From positions 1 through 64,000 of the forward strand of contig QANT01000767.1 of assembly GCA_003254885.1 (NCBI GenBank): DNA of 64,000 nt, in the 5' to 3' direction. The notes beneath the pieces were generated by a model that was given only the letters and a program-made list of their open reading frames with translations, was not told the DNA's origin and made no database searches. The DNA is from Purshia tridentata (lineage: Eukaryota > Streptophyta > Magnoliopsida > Rosales > Rosaceae). This document shows positions 48,901 through 61,378 of the stretch, in pieces (position 1 is the stretch's first letter; the number at the start of each line of letters is the position of its first letter). A program made the translations under genes and the position numbers.

Positions 48901-49309
48901 TACTATTCCCTGTTGACCGATTTGCTGAGATGGGGCCATCTTCCAGAACATTTTTCAGCAATAATGGGTTTACATGCCTGCAGGTGTTAGATCATATCTA
49001 TGCATTCTATCAGGTAAAAATAAGACCTTCCCCTCCCTGTATTCATTGTTGTGGCTTAATGGAGAGGTCTCATGTGTATTTATGTTGCAGGAGAGCTTGT
49101 CAGTCCATGAAATAGAGGCTGCAATTCACACTGACTCAAGGCATGCTGATTGGCTCCGATCAGTTTACGCCAGTAAAGAAACAGCAGAACGTGGTTATGA
49201 GATTTTCAAACGGATTGACTTTCTAGGCAGTCGTAAAAGTTTTGAAAGGTTGAAGCGTGTTAACGGAGACAACAACAGCAATGTATATGAGCTCTTGATC
49301 AGAGCATAA
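45979..49309 (+). CDS. BRCT-domain protein with a U12-type AT-AC intron
   Basis: Ten exons (45979-46192, 46289-46380, 46475-46577, 46775-47037, 47196-47327, 47603-47725, 47919-48047, 48503-48720, 48860-49013, 49091-49309) give 548 aa. BRCT 1 spans about residues 58-145 (FAGLVICVTGLSKEARKQ, then the GWFVDSV tryptophan motif). BRCT 2 spans about 220-310 (MYVDLDITAELRNKV ... TPLWVLKTAKE). A plant-type C-terminal domain follows, including RHADWLRSVYASKETAERGY. BRCT pairs bind phosphoproteins in DNA-damage signalling, so a nuclear repair or checkpoint role is inferred. I cannot name the Arabidopsis orthologue. Intron 2 lacks GT-AG; only an ATATCCTT...AC excision keeps the frame and restores the BRCT strand. 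The ATG at 45979 is followed by a Gly run. Confidence 0.88.
46381..46474 (+). other. U12-dependent AT-AC intron (94 nt) in the BRCT gene
   Basis: The donor reads ATATCCTTTC, matching the U12 consensus ATATCCTT. The branch-site candidate TCTTTAAC at 46458-46465 resembles TTCCTTRAC. The intron ends in TTAC 10 bases after the branch A, the expected U12 distance. Exon junction CAA|AGC keeps frame; nearby GT-AG alternatives shift frame and hit TGA within a few codons. Confidence 0.85.
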
Positions 49310-50542
49310 GATCATCTTACCCGCCTTAAATGCCTTCACCTCACATGTTCCGAGTCAAGAGAGCATGTTTTTGCCATGTTGACCCTTGAAGAAGCTCAAA
49401 CTAAGGACTTGGCTTGGAACTCGAAAGCCACGGATTCAAATTTCAACCTTTGGAATAGTTTCACATTTTCCACTTGTATTATAAGAGTACCGTTTCTGAT
49501 ATACAACTTATGTGTGCATAAACATGTTCTTATTGATCAAAATATATGTCAATGATACATATACCCCCATGTAACTAGTGTCACTGCCTGGCTACACCAA
49601 CTTTTAAATGCCTTGTAGTTGGTACAATGAAAACAGTGTTGGATGGCCAAAACAGTAATTTTCAAAAGTTGGTGTAGAAAGTAACTTCGGAGTTGAGAGC
49701 TTCTCTCTATTTTCTAGATTCTTTTTGCCGGTACTAAGTTGGCTTTTATTTTCTTTTATTTTTCAATTTTCAGTCATTGAGGTTATGATGTGTATGGATT
49801 CAAGACTAGTTATGGCTGCTAAATTGATTGTCGTTTAACATAGCAAAATAAAAAAGATTAATTCTCGTTTACACCCAGGCTTGGTGCTTCGCTTCCTTTT
49901 TTCTTTAATTTTGGGGGAGGGAATTCAATTTTGGGAAATACCAATATTTAGTTGGATGAGCCCTCGAGAGTTTTTCATTATTTTTTAGAAACTGTTGCAT
50001 GGTCAACGGAATACATCTAAGCATCTTACAGCTGATGGGCATTCGAATCGACCGCTTTACAAAAAAGAAGTGGTCACCCTACGACATGTCGTGCCTACCT
50101 TTTGCATTGTGAAAACGAAAAGAAAAGCATTCGAGTTAAAGACAAGGCTGTATTTTCTATTTTGTGTCGTACGAAGTTAAGTAGCGGTTTCATCTCCAAA
50201 TTGCGCATGCGGCATATCTATTGTCATTCAAAGAATCAAACATCTTGACCAACCCAGAAAAAAAATTTTTTTTGAATGCATAAAAAATAAATAAATCAAG
50301 CATCAGCTATTCATGCGAGATCAAGATAAGAGAGTAACAATGATACATCAAAGACTTTATTTAATTTGTTTTTTCTGCTTTCAAATACTTTTACTTTGAG
50401 GTTAAGTTTTCTGACCAGCTAACCACGTCCTCATTGCTCCATATTAAGAAAAAGGATTGGGATGGTAGATTCAAAAGGTACCACCACCCTCCCATTTCTT
50501 AAATGATAACACTAGCATGCATAAGCAGGCAAAATAGATATC
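49310..50542. other. Convergent intergenic region between BRCT and DCL3 genes
   Basis: It holds the two 3' ends and an 86-bp inverted-repeat element at 49592-49677. A 61-codon open frame at 49995-50180 is unsupported. Confidence 0.5.
49592..49677. mobile_element. 86-bp terminal-inverted-repeat element or hairpin
   Basis: It begins CTACACCAACTTTTAAA and ends with the reverse complement TTTCAAAAGTTGGTGTAG, giving about 17 of 18 matching bases at the ends and no pairing inside. It looks like a tiny MITE remnant; I found no flanking duplication. Confidence 0.5.
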
Positions 50543-53500
50543 TTATGATCCACCAATGATAAGTTTACCCCGACGTTCAAGTTCATAAAGCATGACAACT
50601 GATGCAGAATCTTGTGAACTCTTCTTATCAGCTCTGGCATCTCCTGTGCATTCCATGTTGCCCAAGTTGGGCATATACAAGGTTATTTTCGATACAAAAC
50701 TGCTAAAGTTCTTGCTTGAGCCATCACCAAAATCGATTGGAGTTCTATAAGAGCAAGGACACTCATCAGGTCAAAATACAAAAAGATAAATAAAAAGACT
50801 TTTTAGATTTGCAGAATTTGCATATGGGCTAACCTTGATTTGGTTTCTGTTGATTCAAAGGAAGGCATTGGCCACTGTAGTCGCTTGCACAACTCGTAAA
50901 GAGTGGTTCGTGGTCCTCCTTTCTTCATGTTGATTGCTTTAATAACTGCATACAAGAACCCCAAAATATAAATTAGAATTAATGGTTGATAATAACACAG
51001 GATAACAGCCAAGCTCTTAATTCTAATTTCTACAGTTAAAAAATAATGATAATAAATAACAAAAAATGTGAAGTGCAAAAGATGGTGCAAACCTGGGGTG
51101 GCATATTCGGGATGACAGGTTTTCCCGCCATCGTCTGGCGATGCAAAAACTCCAGTTGTTTCGACAGCCATATGCATTTCAGTTGTCCGCTGCTTTTTAT
51201 GGGACATTAGCTCCGAAGAATCTTCATCAGTTACTTGGTTGCAGACGTTGTGGTTGATTTCAAAGGGAGATGAATCACCTGATTGGTCACCTCCCAGTTT
51301 TCTCTTCTTTGAGCAATGGGAGTACAAAATACCTCTTTTCTGTTACATAATAAAGTTTTACCACCTTAAAAAGGTTAAATGCAATCGAAGATACGCAAAG
51401 CAAACTGTACTCATTAACAAACCTCAAGTTCTTTCAAAAGATGACGAGCTGCTTCTCCTTTTGCAGCTTTTTTAGTCTGATCATACCCCTTCTCAATCAA
51501 CAGGACATCTTTCAGCTGTAGCCTAAGCTCCGCATGAATTGTTTCACCCTTCTTTATACAATTTTCTTTTATAAAGTATCCCAGAAAGTCACATAATTCA
51601 ATTAGTTCACGCAGTGGAGGCAGCTCAAGTTTATCAGGAGTCACAATTGGAGATAATAATGGTTTAAATATTCTCCACACTTCATCAAGATTAAGCTTGG
51701 TATCAATTAGTATTGCCCCTGCAATACTTTCCACCAGATCTCCAAGAGCCTGCACGAGACACCATTTATGATCACAAAAATAATAACCAGAACAAAGTAA
51801 GGATAACCATCAAAGAGCCTACCTTGGGACCTTTTGTGGCTTGGAGCGTGATACCGTTGTCAGGATCAGAAAGACACTTCACATATTTTGTTATTTGACT
51901 TAGAAGTAACCCCGAGCAATGTTGTAGATGCTGTTGAAGGTTATGTCTCACAGCTACTTGAGCAAAATTTTCATTACTAACAGAAGCTGAACGCAAGTCA
52001 GTTAACTCGCCTGGATCAATATCTGTGTAGCTCTGATAGAGATGCCATGTGATAAGCAGGTCCAACACAGAATCACCAAGAAATTCTAGTCTCTGTTGAA
52101 AATTCAAGAATTTAAGAAAAGGAAATCTATGGCAACTGTTTGTTCTATATTGGCCATGTGTAACTTTTATGGAAAAAGAAACTTATTTGGAATAAATTCA
52201 TATTCTTAGCAAATTATTTGGTTGATTGCCGGTTTCAAGTTCACAATAAAATTTCCTTTCAGAAAGAAAAAAGACAATCGAGGGTAACTCAGAAGAGGAT
52301 TCTCATCTACCTCGTAACAGTAGCCAACTCCTGATTGTTGATAAGATGCATGTGTTATGGCCTCCTGTAAGAGACCCTTGGTAGAAAATTCATAACAAAG
52401 CTTTGACTCAAGGACTGCAACCTCACTTGCTTTTGGGCTGTAAGAATGAAGAGATGCAGTAGTAATTGCTTCAGCAACCGAGGAGGGCTCAAGTTCTGCG
52501 TCCAGACGGAGCCACTTCATCAGATGAACTGCAGCAGACAATCCACCACCAACATAGTACGCTCCTATAAGGGCTTCGACACAATCAGAGATTGTTTTTG
52601 AACCCATCCATCTATGACCCTTATCACAGCACTTTCCAACCACAACTTTGGGGTCTTCAGTTTGGAATTTGCTATCTACCGGCACTTCTAAAGTATCCAC
52701 TCCACAATTACAAGGAACAGGCCGTAACGAAGTCTGTCCCGGAGCAACCCAACGACGTGGATCAAATGCACCATCACGTATATATTCCTACCAAATAAGA
52801 ATTCCAAAGCTCTTATGAAAGGAACTTGAACATCAGTAACCAAAAATAGATGTAAGCCACAGATACCATATAAAAGGGCAATTACCTGTAATTTTCTATT
52901 TATTCCCAATTTATGTAGGTTAGAGTTACAAACAGCCCAAGTGCGCCAATTAGTTAATTCTCCTTCATGTTTTTTGGGATATTTGAGAAAAAGGTGGCAG
53001 CTCATAACATACTTTAAAACTGAATCCCCAAGCAATTCCAAACGCTCCATAGAAAAATCTTCATTGCATCTGAGTGTTGTAAGTGCTTCCAGAATCTAAT
53101 CATAAAAAACTATTAGCTAGATCAAGTATATTACTTCATTAAAAAGGGACAAATCACAAGTATTTTAACCCAGATAGATGACGTACCAATGAGCTTGAGA
53201 TCTGAAAGCTGCCAGATTGACAATTTATCTCTTCTCTAAGTTGGCTGGCTAACATCAAGGACTCCAAACGGTGGATCAATGATGGTAGTAAATAAAATGA
53301 CTTTAAAACGTCTCTCGGGACACCAATATTGACAAGAAGCTCAGGTGGCATATAAGCATACATACGTTGCTTTTCAATATCAAGGTCAGATTTACCACTA
53401 CCACCTGCCCAGATTTCATGAAAAAATGTAAAGATATGATTGAAAATCCACATTTTGTGCACATAACAAACAAGAAGATGACGTATGACTAAAATCTCAA

Positions 53501-56500
53501 GCATGCAAATCAACAAACCTTCACCATTAAAGTTCACAAGAAGGTTGTGTGGATTATGACTTTGCTTCAATTGCAACAAAGGCTGGCCCGGATACCTGAG
53601 CACAATCCTGTACCTGAATAGAACTAGCAATATTACAAAAACTGTAATATTTATAAAACATCGTATGAGGTATGAAATCACTTACTTTTTTTTGAAGTAT
53701 TCGCCATAGGTAGTATATTTCGATGGGACAGAGTCTTTCTTTCCATCAAATGAACTCTCAGCGGAAGTGTTACTTAAAATCTCAGCAACAGAGTAGATTC
53801 TTCCAGTGTGGATAGCCACTACCACCATATTTTTCAGATCTTTTAGATCAACAGAACAATTAGCAAAGTGGACTATCTGTGCATTGTTGCATTCAGTCTC
53901 AGATGAGCTTGGAATACTTGGTAATAAATTCCCTGTGTCACCATTACACTGCTGAACACCAAACAATGACTTTCTCTTCAAGAATTCTACCACAGAAACA
54001 CAAGAATCGATCCCTCTCCAATTTATTCTCCAAGATTCTGTATTTTCTTTCAATGTCTCAAATGGAAGAAGAAAATACATGTATGATGGGTTCCAAAGGT
54101 TTCTTGTTTCTTTCTCAGGTAAAAATTCTCTCTGTTTTCCAGCTGATTTGGTTCCATGAAATAATCTCCCAAACAACCCATTAAAGAAAAATTCCTGAAA
54201 GCACTTTGCTTTTGCCATCTGTTAAGAAAATATTAGTCAAAGTAAGTACTTAAGCGAAAAAGGAACCATATATGACTTAAAAAGCATATATTGTACCTGT
54301 TCTCCATCCAAATGAACTTGCCCACAGCAAGTAACAGAAGACTTGACTGTCTTTGAAATCAGGTAAAGTTCCAATTCGATATTCCCCACATCATCAGCAA
54401 GCTTTGACTCAATCAGAAGAATAAATCCAGAATACAACTCACTGACAATTTCACAGGAGAAGTCAAATTTATAAGCCTGAAAATTGGCACCATCAAGTTT
54501 TTCTCCCCAAGTTCCAGATAATGCACGAATGCAAGTTGTACCATGTAGTTCCTTCCTTTTAGTTGTTCCTTTAAAGACCAAATACAATATATTAAACACG
54601 ATATAAAGACAAAGAGAAAATTAGAAATATAAAATGCCTCAGCACATACAAGATGGGGTGCCTAAACAAAGATCAAGATGTAGTAAGACAAATAGACAAA
54701 CCTGGTTTAAAATTTAAATATAGATTTTAGATTGGGGAGAAGTTATTTTTAGAATGGGGTTTTCTATTTTCTGTCATTCTTTCTTTGTTGGCCTTCCGTT
54801 GTTTGTTTTTGGAAGCTTGTTTTCTGTTGGTTATTAAAATTTAAATATAGATTTTAGATTGGGGGGAAGTTATTTTTAGAATGGGGTTTTCTATTTTCTG
54901 TCATTCTTTCTTTGTTGGCCTTCTGTTGTTTGTTTTTGGAAGCTTGTTTTCTGTTGGTTGTGGGTAGTTCTTTCAGTTTTTTTGAACTGCTGGTCCACTT
55001 TGATTTCACTTCCTTATTCTATCTTACTAATATAATCATTATGTTTCCTATCCAATAAAAGAAAAAAGAAAAAAGAAAAAAAAAATGCCTGCACCAGGAG
55101 CTGCCTCTTTGCTTTTTTCACTGAGATCATTCTTTGAAGGCTCATCACTGGACGGTAGAAGATGATCATTCTTTGAGGGCTCTTCAATGGACAGGTGAAG
55201 ATGATCATTCAGAGCACCCATTTGATGTAGCTTCTTACATGCTTCCAAGCATACAAGCTGCTTTGATAAAGAAGACTTCCTGCATGCAGGACCAACTAAT
55301 GTTTGGAAAGCCGCATTTGGAGGCAATGTAATCGTACACTCATAAGACCCTCCAAGATATGAGTAATGAAAACTTGGCCTTGAATCGAAGGACCTAAGTT
55401 ACACAGTAATCAAATAAGGGTTCAACAAGTATTAGGACAAAATACTAAACAGTAATTCCAGCAGAGATTACTGAAGAGGATAACACATGCATACTTATCA
55501 CTAGGTAGCGTTTCACAATATTTATTTATGAGACTGACACTAGAATCTGCTGTCACTGATGCTCCAGTGGCATCCACAATATATGAATTTGTTTCCTCAG
55601 TAGTACATGCTTCCAACACGCACGCTTCAGGATCTCTATTTATAGCTGTATCAGTCATCAAATACTCGCTCCTGATGATCTTATATAATTCATCCCTCTG
55701 TTCCTTGTTTCCCCTGTACTATATGTATATAGTCAAATGACAATACACGGTTGCGAAAACACGCAATAAAAGCATTCATGGAGGAAGCTTCAACTCACGG
55801 GAGATAAACTTCATACATGTGTTTTTTTTTTCTGGACTGCACTACATATATCTGTTCATATGCTGATAAAGTGAAACAATAAAGAGAAGACCCACCTCTC
55901 CAGCATAATGATGAATTGAGAGTTATTTTGCCGTGCCTGTCCCCTGGACTGGACATAACTACGCACTGTCTTTGGCAGGTCAAAACGTATCACACAGGAG
56001 CAGTTTGGCACATGAATTCCCTCCTCAACTACATCGGTAGCAAATAATAAGTTGACCTGTTCAGAAGGGGTTAGCAATTGAGGATTAGGTTTTCAAATCT
56101 CAAAACTTCTCGTCAATTCCTTCCCTACAATATAAATGATCATATACCTCCCCAGCGCAGAATAATTCCAAAATCTCCTTTTGAGTTTTCAACGCCAGAA
56201 CATCAACTGATGTATTACTTCCAGTCAAATAGGAAACCGTAAAATGAGATAAAGAGGTAATCTTCTTCATGAATCTTTCAATCACTTTGGCTGTGACAAT
56301 TCTATCAACAATTATAAGGCACAGTACTTCCCTAGATCCTCTGCAACCAAAAATCATAATGATAAATCAACTTTGCCATGACATGAATAAGATTTGACCA
56401 ATAAAGTCATTTTCTTACCCAAATGAATGGAAAATTTGAACAAGTTCATTTAATTTGGGAGATATATATCCAAAATCTACCGCCTTTGAATAGTCAAACC

Positions 56501-59500
56501 CAAAATCCAAATAATTTACAACACCTGAAAAGAAAGGAAATAATACGGTTAGCAGATGCATTATCTAAAACAGAATATAAAGTTATTAGAATCATAAAGG
56601 CAATCTGGCTACAGAAAGTGCATCAGAAATAATGGCATTATGCATCTATTCTCAAGAATCCCAACCATAAAACGCTCTCAGAAAAGAGCATACTGTTTAA
56701 GTTCTTATTAATTGATCCGACAACCAAAACAAGCACAAAAGTTGTGTTAAGAACAATATTCTAGAAGAACAGCCATTTCCTGCTCCTGTTAGATTACACC
56801 TTATGATCTTTTGCTAATCCATAGTTGGAAATTTAGAAAAGGACGAGGCAGACAGACAGACAGACAGACAGACAGAAGAGAGAGAGAGAGAGAGAGATCA
56901 AGTTTCAGTACATTATAGAAAAAATCCTTGATGTATAATTTAATATATAAAATTGGACCTGTGTACTCTAAAAGTGGCTAAGACTGAAGAGAGAAAGCTA
57001 AATAATGGCATACCATGTAGAAACGATTCCCTAATTATGCCAAGCACTTCTTCGAGAAAATATCTGCACTGCAAAGAACTTTCTCTATAGAGTTCACTCT
57101 CTTCTTTGCAATTAGGAGAATTCTCTAGACAGAGCTTAACAGCCTACAAAAGAATTAAGGTTATACATACTTATAATCTGAACCAGAAAACCATAAAGAA
57201 CGTAGAATTGGAGGAGGCCAAAATGACCTTTCACATGAATTCAGGTCGAAAATATATCTCAGTATATTGCCATATAATGGAATACAACCTTTCAACATAT
57301 AATCAGAGTCATAAAATAAACAGTCCTGATCCTTAATAATGGGCCAAAGTGCCAAACCATTTATGTCAGAAGTAACTCGTCATTAAGACTAATCATGCAT
57401 GCAATTAGACCTTCTGGAATTTGTTTGAAGTGAAAGGAAAACTAGTCCAAGGGTCACAACAGATCATTTCTTTGACTCTCCTGCAACAACCATCTTTCCT
57501 CAATAGGTTATACTTAAAATCATACCTCATAGGTGCATATGAGACCAAGGTCGTCAAGGCAATACAAGATGTTTGCAAAGTCATTAGACAATCGTTTTTG
57601 CAGTGTCTTAATTTTATCATCCGCATCTTTGAAATTACTTTCTACTGACTCTTGCAACTTTAGCAATGAAGCATCAATCTGTCCATAAAGTTTTGTTAGT
57701 ATCCACACAAGTTTGCTACAAAAAAAGTAGGCCAAAAAAATTTGTCAACATGCACATATATACATACAAGGCAGGAATACCTTGGACCAAGAGGCTTTCA
57801 TCTTTTCTTTCAAATCTAAACTCGGAAACCATGCTTTGTCATAAAATCTACAAGTTTCTTTTGCAGAGGAGACATATACTTCCATCTCTGTTTTGTCCTC
57901 AATAGTATAAATCTGTGTAAGAAAATTTCAAAACATTAAGATATCAGTAACTGAGTTTAACAAATGATCCGTGCATACAGATCACATTGAGAAAAATCTG
58001 TATACCTTGCAAGCCAAAGTGCTTTCAAGTTCTGATATTTGACCCTCACAGTCCATTGTGTATGAGACACCTAATGCATAAAGTTATATTTAAATATGCA
58101 CATAATAAGATTTATAGGTTTGGACTCAATGATGGACATGCAAACAACGAGCCCCTGGATATACCAAAAACACAGCAATTCATTGAAAAAAGAGCAAGCA
58201 GGAATGATAAGCAATAGCAAAAATTACCTTTTTTAATTACAGGTGATGCCGTCATTCCGAAAATCTTTGGCTTGTTATCGGACTTGTGAAAGAATTCCTT
58301 CACCGCAACAGACAAAAATTGTCATGATGACCGTTGGTAATAAAAGAAATAAAGGACAATGCATAACAACAAAGAAAGTCAAGAATATTATACAACAATA
58401 AATTTAACCTTCATTATCTTTGTATATGGATGGTTTCCAGTAGCACGATGGCACTCATCAATAATCATCAGGCATACTGCTTCTATACTCAAGAATGCCT
58501 TTCTTAAGGCATCCAGAAGAATCTGGGGTGTCATAACCAGTACCTAAAAGATAAAATACAAACAGATATGCACTAATTTAACATCATCGCAAAAACTTGA
58601 GAGTACTATTTCGTTACAAGGATTCTAACAATCATTTACAGGCGGCCCATGAATGTTAAATATTTTGAGAATGCTAGTTTGGACAAGTTACCCTGCTGAT
58701 TGTTTTCTTCACTTTTTAATGTAGATCTCGCTAAGCTAAAAACAAAATAAATGAGGCACAAACAATGGGTAAAGCAAATAACAACTCAACAATCGTGCAG
58801 AATGGCTACCGACAGAAGGAGCAGGAAAAGGAATCATGTCAAATTAGACCCACATGTCTTCAGAAGGAAAAAACAATTTCTTACCAAAAGGAGGGGACAC
58901 AACGAAGTGATTTCTATAACTAGATAAAAAATAAAAAAAAGAACTAAGATAAGTAAAGCCTTTTTTTTAATAAGATGCAAAGTGAAACAACTAAGAAAAA
59001 AACAAAAAAAACTAAGCAATGTAAAGAATTAATTGCCTTCTTATATTATCAGCAATATTTAAAAGGGATAAAATAGAAATAAAAATGAATGCGTTACTTC
59101 CACAGAGAGGGAAGTGCAAAAAGTGCAATAATGATTGGCATGTCATTAGGGAGCAAAGATAAGAACCACTCAAATACAAGCATGAACTTATACCTCATAC
59201 ATATTATCATAAATTTGACTCAAGCTTTCCAAGAAGTAAACTTACATGCTGCTTAACTTTTCACAAAATTAAAAAATTAAAAAAAACAAGGAAAAAAAAA
59301 CTTACATCATGCTTATTTTTTTCCTTTTCCCAGCACTCCATAGTCCATCCATCAACCCCCATGGCTCCATAATACTCTCCCACTCCAAAATTTGTGTGGA
59401 TTTTAATAAATTCAAATTGCTGCAAACACAAAACCATTCAATTTCAACAAGTTGTGAGACATCAATGATGAGAGTTCCTACAGGGGCGCATTAGTCACGA

Positions 59501-60059
59501 AATAAATACTTCTAATAAAATTATAAAAATAAAAATAAAAACTGGAAAAAAATTATGGAATGCCCACTAAATGTATAAGAAATCTTAAAGGGTAAACGTA
59601 ACAGTTAGAAAGGGAAGAGAAAATAAGTAAACCTGATGAACAAGCTGCACAGTTGGAGCTAAGAATATAATTAATTTTTTGACACCACTTGACTTGACAG
59701 CTTGACCGATGTCAGTGATGAGCATCACAGTTATCATAGTCTTCCCAGCACCTGTCTCCAACACTGCAATTGTGTTTCTCCTCCTTGCAACTTCATATAT
59801 CTTTGACTGATAACTAAAGACACACACACAATTATGCACACCCAAGAAAACTCACATTTGTCAAAAAAAATTTAAGGAACAAAAATGACACGCACATGAA
59901 AGTCATAAAAAAGAAAGACGGAGAGAGACAGAGATACCTTCTGGGATTGAAGTCCGTGGAAGATTTTGGTTCCTGGTCAGGAACATGATCAAAGGGTTTG
60001 GATTGCATGTCATCAAAGCTGCGTTTCAGAGGATCACGGCGTTCTTCTGGTAAATGCAT
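50543..60059 (-). CDS. DCL3: Dicer-like 3 (DCL3)
   Basis: Makes 24-nt siRNAs from RDR2 dsRNA for RNA-directed DNA methylation in the nucleus. Twenty-five in-phase exons give 1680 aa (AtDCL3: 1580): 59938-60059, 59633-59813, 59306-59419, 58409-58543, 58228-58297, 58006-58070, 57781-57912, 57526-57678, 57014-57143, 56419-56524, 56148-56340, 55896-56056, 55495-55713, 55095-55393, 54297-54568, 53686-54218, 53519-53613, 53404-53187, 53095-52886, 52787-52311, 52092-51823, 51749-51423, 51339-51093, 50945-50834, 50744-50543. Domains: helicase with Walker A ETGAGKT (60-66) and DECH (168-171); DUF283 dimerisation; PAZ; RNase IIIa ([12 protein letters not shown], 1083-1094); RNase IIIb ([11 protein letters not shown], from 1296); dsRNA-binding regions near 1430-1494 and 1575-1680. 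DCL3 identity rests on KRKELHGTT and [11 protein letters not shown]-type blocks shared with AtDCL3. Helicase motif VI reads QSRGQAR, not QSRGRAR. Confidence 0.96.
54709..54961. repeat. 127-bp tandem duplication inside DCL3 intron 14
   Basis: AAAATTTAAATATAGATTTT through TTTTCTGTTGGTT occurs at 54709-54835 and 54836-54961 with only one or two differences. Confidence 0.9.
55126..55203 (-). repeat. 39-bp in-frame tandem repeat in DCL3 exon 14
   Basis: Two 39-bp (13-codon) units at 55126-55164 and 55165-55203 encode NDHLxxSxxEPSK twice, in the linker after the DUF283-like domain. The repeat keeps the frame. Confidence 0.8.
56848..56897. repeat. (CAGA)n-(GA)n compound microsatellite in DCL3 intron 9
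   Basis: A run of about seven GACA units followed by about ten GA units, within the intron between 56525 and 57013. Confidence 0.9.
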
Positions 60060-61378
60060 TGCAGACTTTGGAAGGGAGAACCGAAAAAGAGGGGAAGGTG
60101 AAGAACACTTGAAGCCTGAAAAGCCCTAACACATAAATATCCTGCCTTTCTTGCTCTGAGTCTGTAACTTCACACTGCCACACTGGCCTATGTATAAACA
60201 GGAAGTCTCGGGGAGTCAAAAGAAAAAAACTCACACACAAACATAACCACAAATACGTTGCAACTCCGGCCCAACCAAAAAAAAAAAAACACGTTGTACG
60301 GTTGTAACGACACTTGGGACTTCTCCCGGGAATCAAAGTAATGGTTGTTTTTTTTTTACGGAACTTAACCTCTTCAGAGTTCGGAGACGCTGAGAAACCT
60401 TAAGTCGTGGCGCTCGTGTGGGTTTCTAAGCCCAGCGGCGGTATGTTGCGTGGAAACTACGCCCCAATTTTATCTTTACGATGTCATATCTTAAGTAATC
60501 CCACGCTTTGGTCGGCACGTGATGACGAGAACCGCTTAGAAGTTGGACAACAGGGTTCCGAAATAAAATCGTGGTAAATAGTAACGGAAATCCTGCTAAT
60601 AAATAAGCCTTGCCCAAAAATTCGTTCACTTTTTTTTTCGGGTAAATGAAACAACGAAGTGTCATTTCCTGATGAATACTGATGAGTATGACTGTATGAG
60701 TCATGAATTAGAATAAATCTATGTAATCGAGGACAAACACTTTTTCAATACATTCAGATTCAAATGCTATTTTTTTTTATAATCTCCAAAAACAAAATGA
60801 AAAAAAAAAGATTAGAATGTTTTAATCCTCTACTTTGGAACCAAACCAACCACCATCTTTTAATCTTTTAATTAATACCACTTGTACGAAATACAAATTA
60901 ATGTTACATTAATTTGAGTGACAAATAAATTAGGGTATAGGTTATTCTGATTACCCTCCATTGCTGAGTTGACCATCCTTGAAATATTCAATAATAGTCT
61001 ACTAAATTTTTTGTATTATTTCGGTAAACTATTGTCGAATAGTACAAATATACAAAAAGATTCAATAATTGGCCACCAAAATAACACAAACTTTTCGAAA
61101 GATTATTGTCGAATATCCTAAAGGTAATCAACTCAGCAATAAAGGATGGTCGGAATAGCCTTAGCCATAAATTAGGCATTAGATTTTTGTAATATACTTT
61201 TACAAATTACAAACTATTTGACATGGATGGAACTGGAAATGCAAGAACTAAAAGGTGCTGGGGTTAGGTGGTTGTATCATGTATGGCTTGTTTCTATGTT
61301 ACAAAATGATTGAAAAATTATTTTCAAAATATAAATCAAAATAAAATGGAATGGAATGTTATCTTATAATGTCACCAG
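60060..61378. other. Intergenic, DCL3 promoter and PPR 3' region
   Basis: It contains the DCL3 5' region, homopolymer A/T tracts and a foldback element at 60940-61160. No further gene is visible. Confidence 0.5.
60940..61160. mobile_element. Foldback MITE-like inverted repeat, 221 bp
   Basis: Left end GGTTATTCTGATTACCCTCCATTGCTGAGTTGA pairs with the right end, whose reverse complement starts GGCTATTCCGACCATCC and contains TTGCTGAGTTGATTACC. Pairing continues inward through ATATTC.ACAATA words. No target duplication was clear. Confidence 0.65.

Noticed and set aside
49400-49460. tRNA-like words (GGATTCAAATTTC)
   Set aside because: No acceptor stem or D/anticodon arms can be folded around them.
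55014-55095. Poly-Phe-ending extension of DCL3 exon 14
   Set aside because: Reading past the GT at 55094-55093 runs into a pyrimidine tract; splicing at CCT G|GTGCAG joins in phase to the KRKELHG exon.
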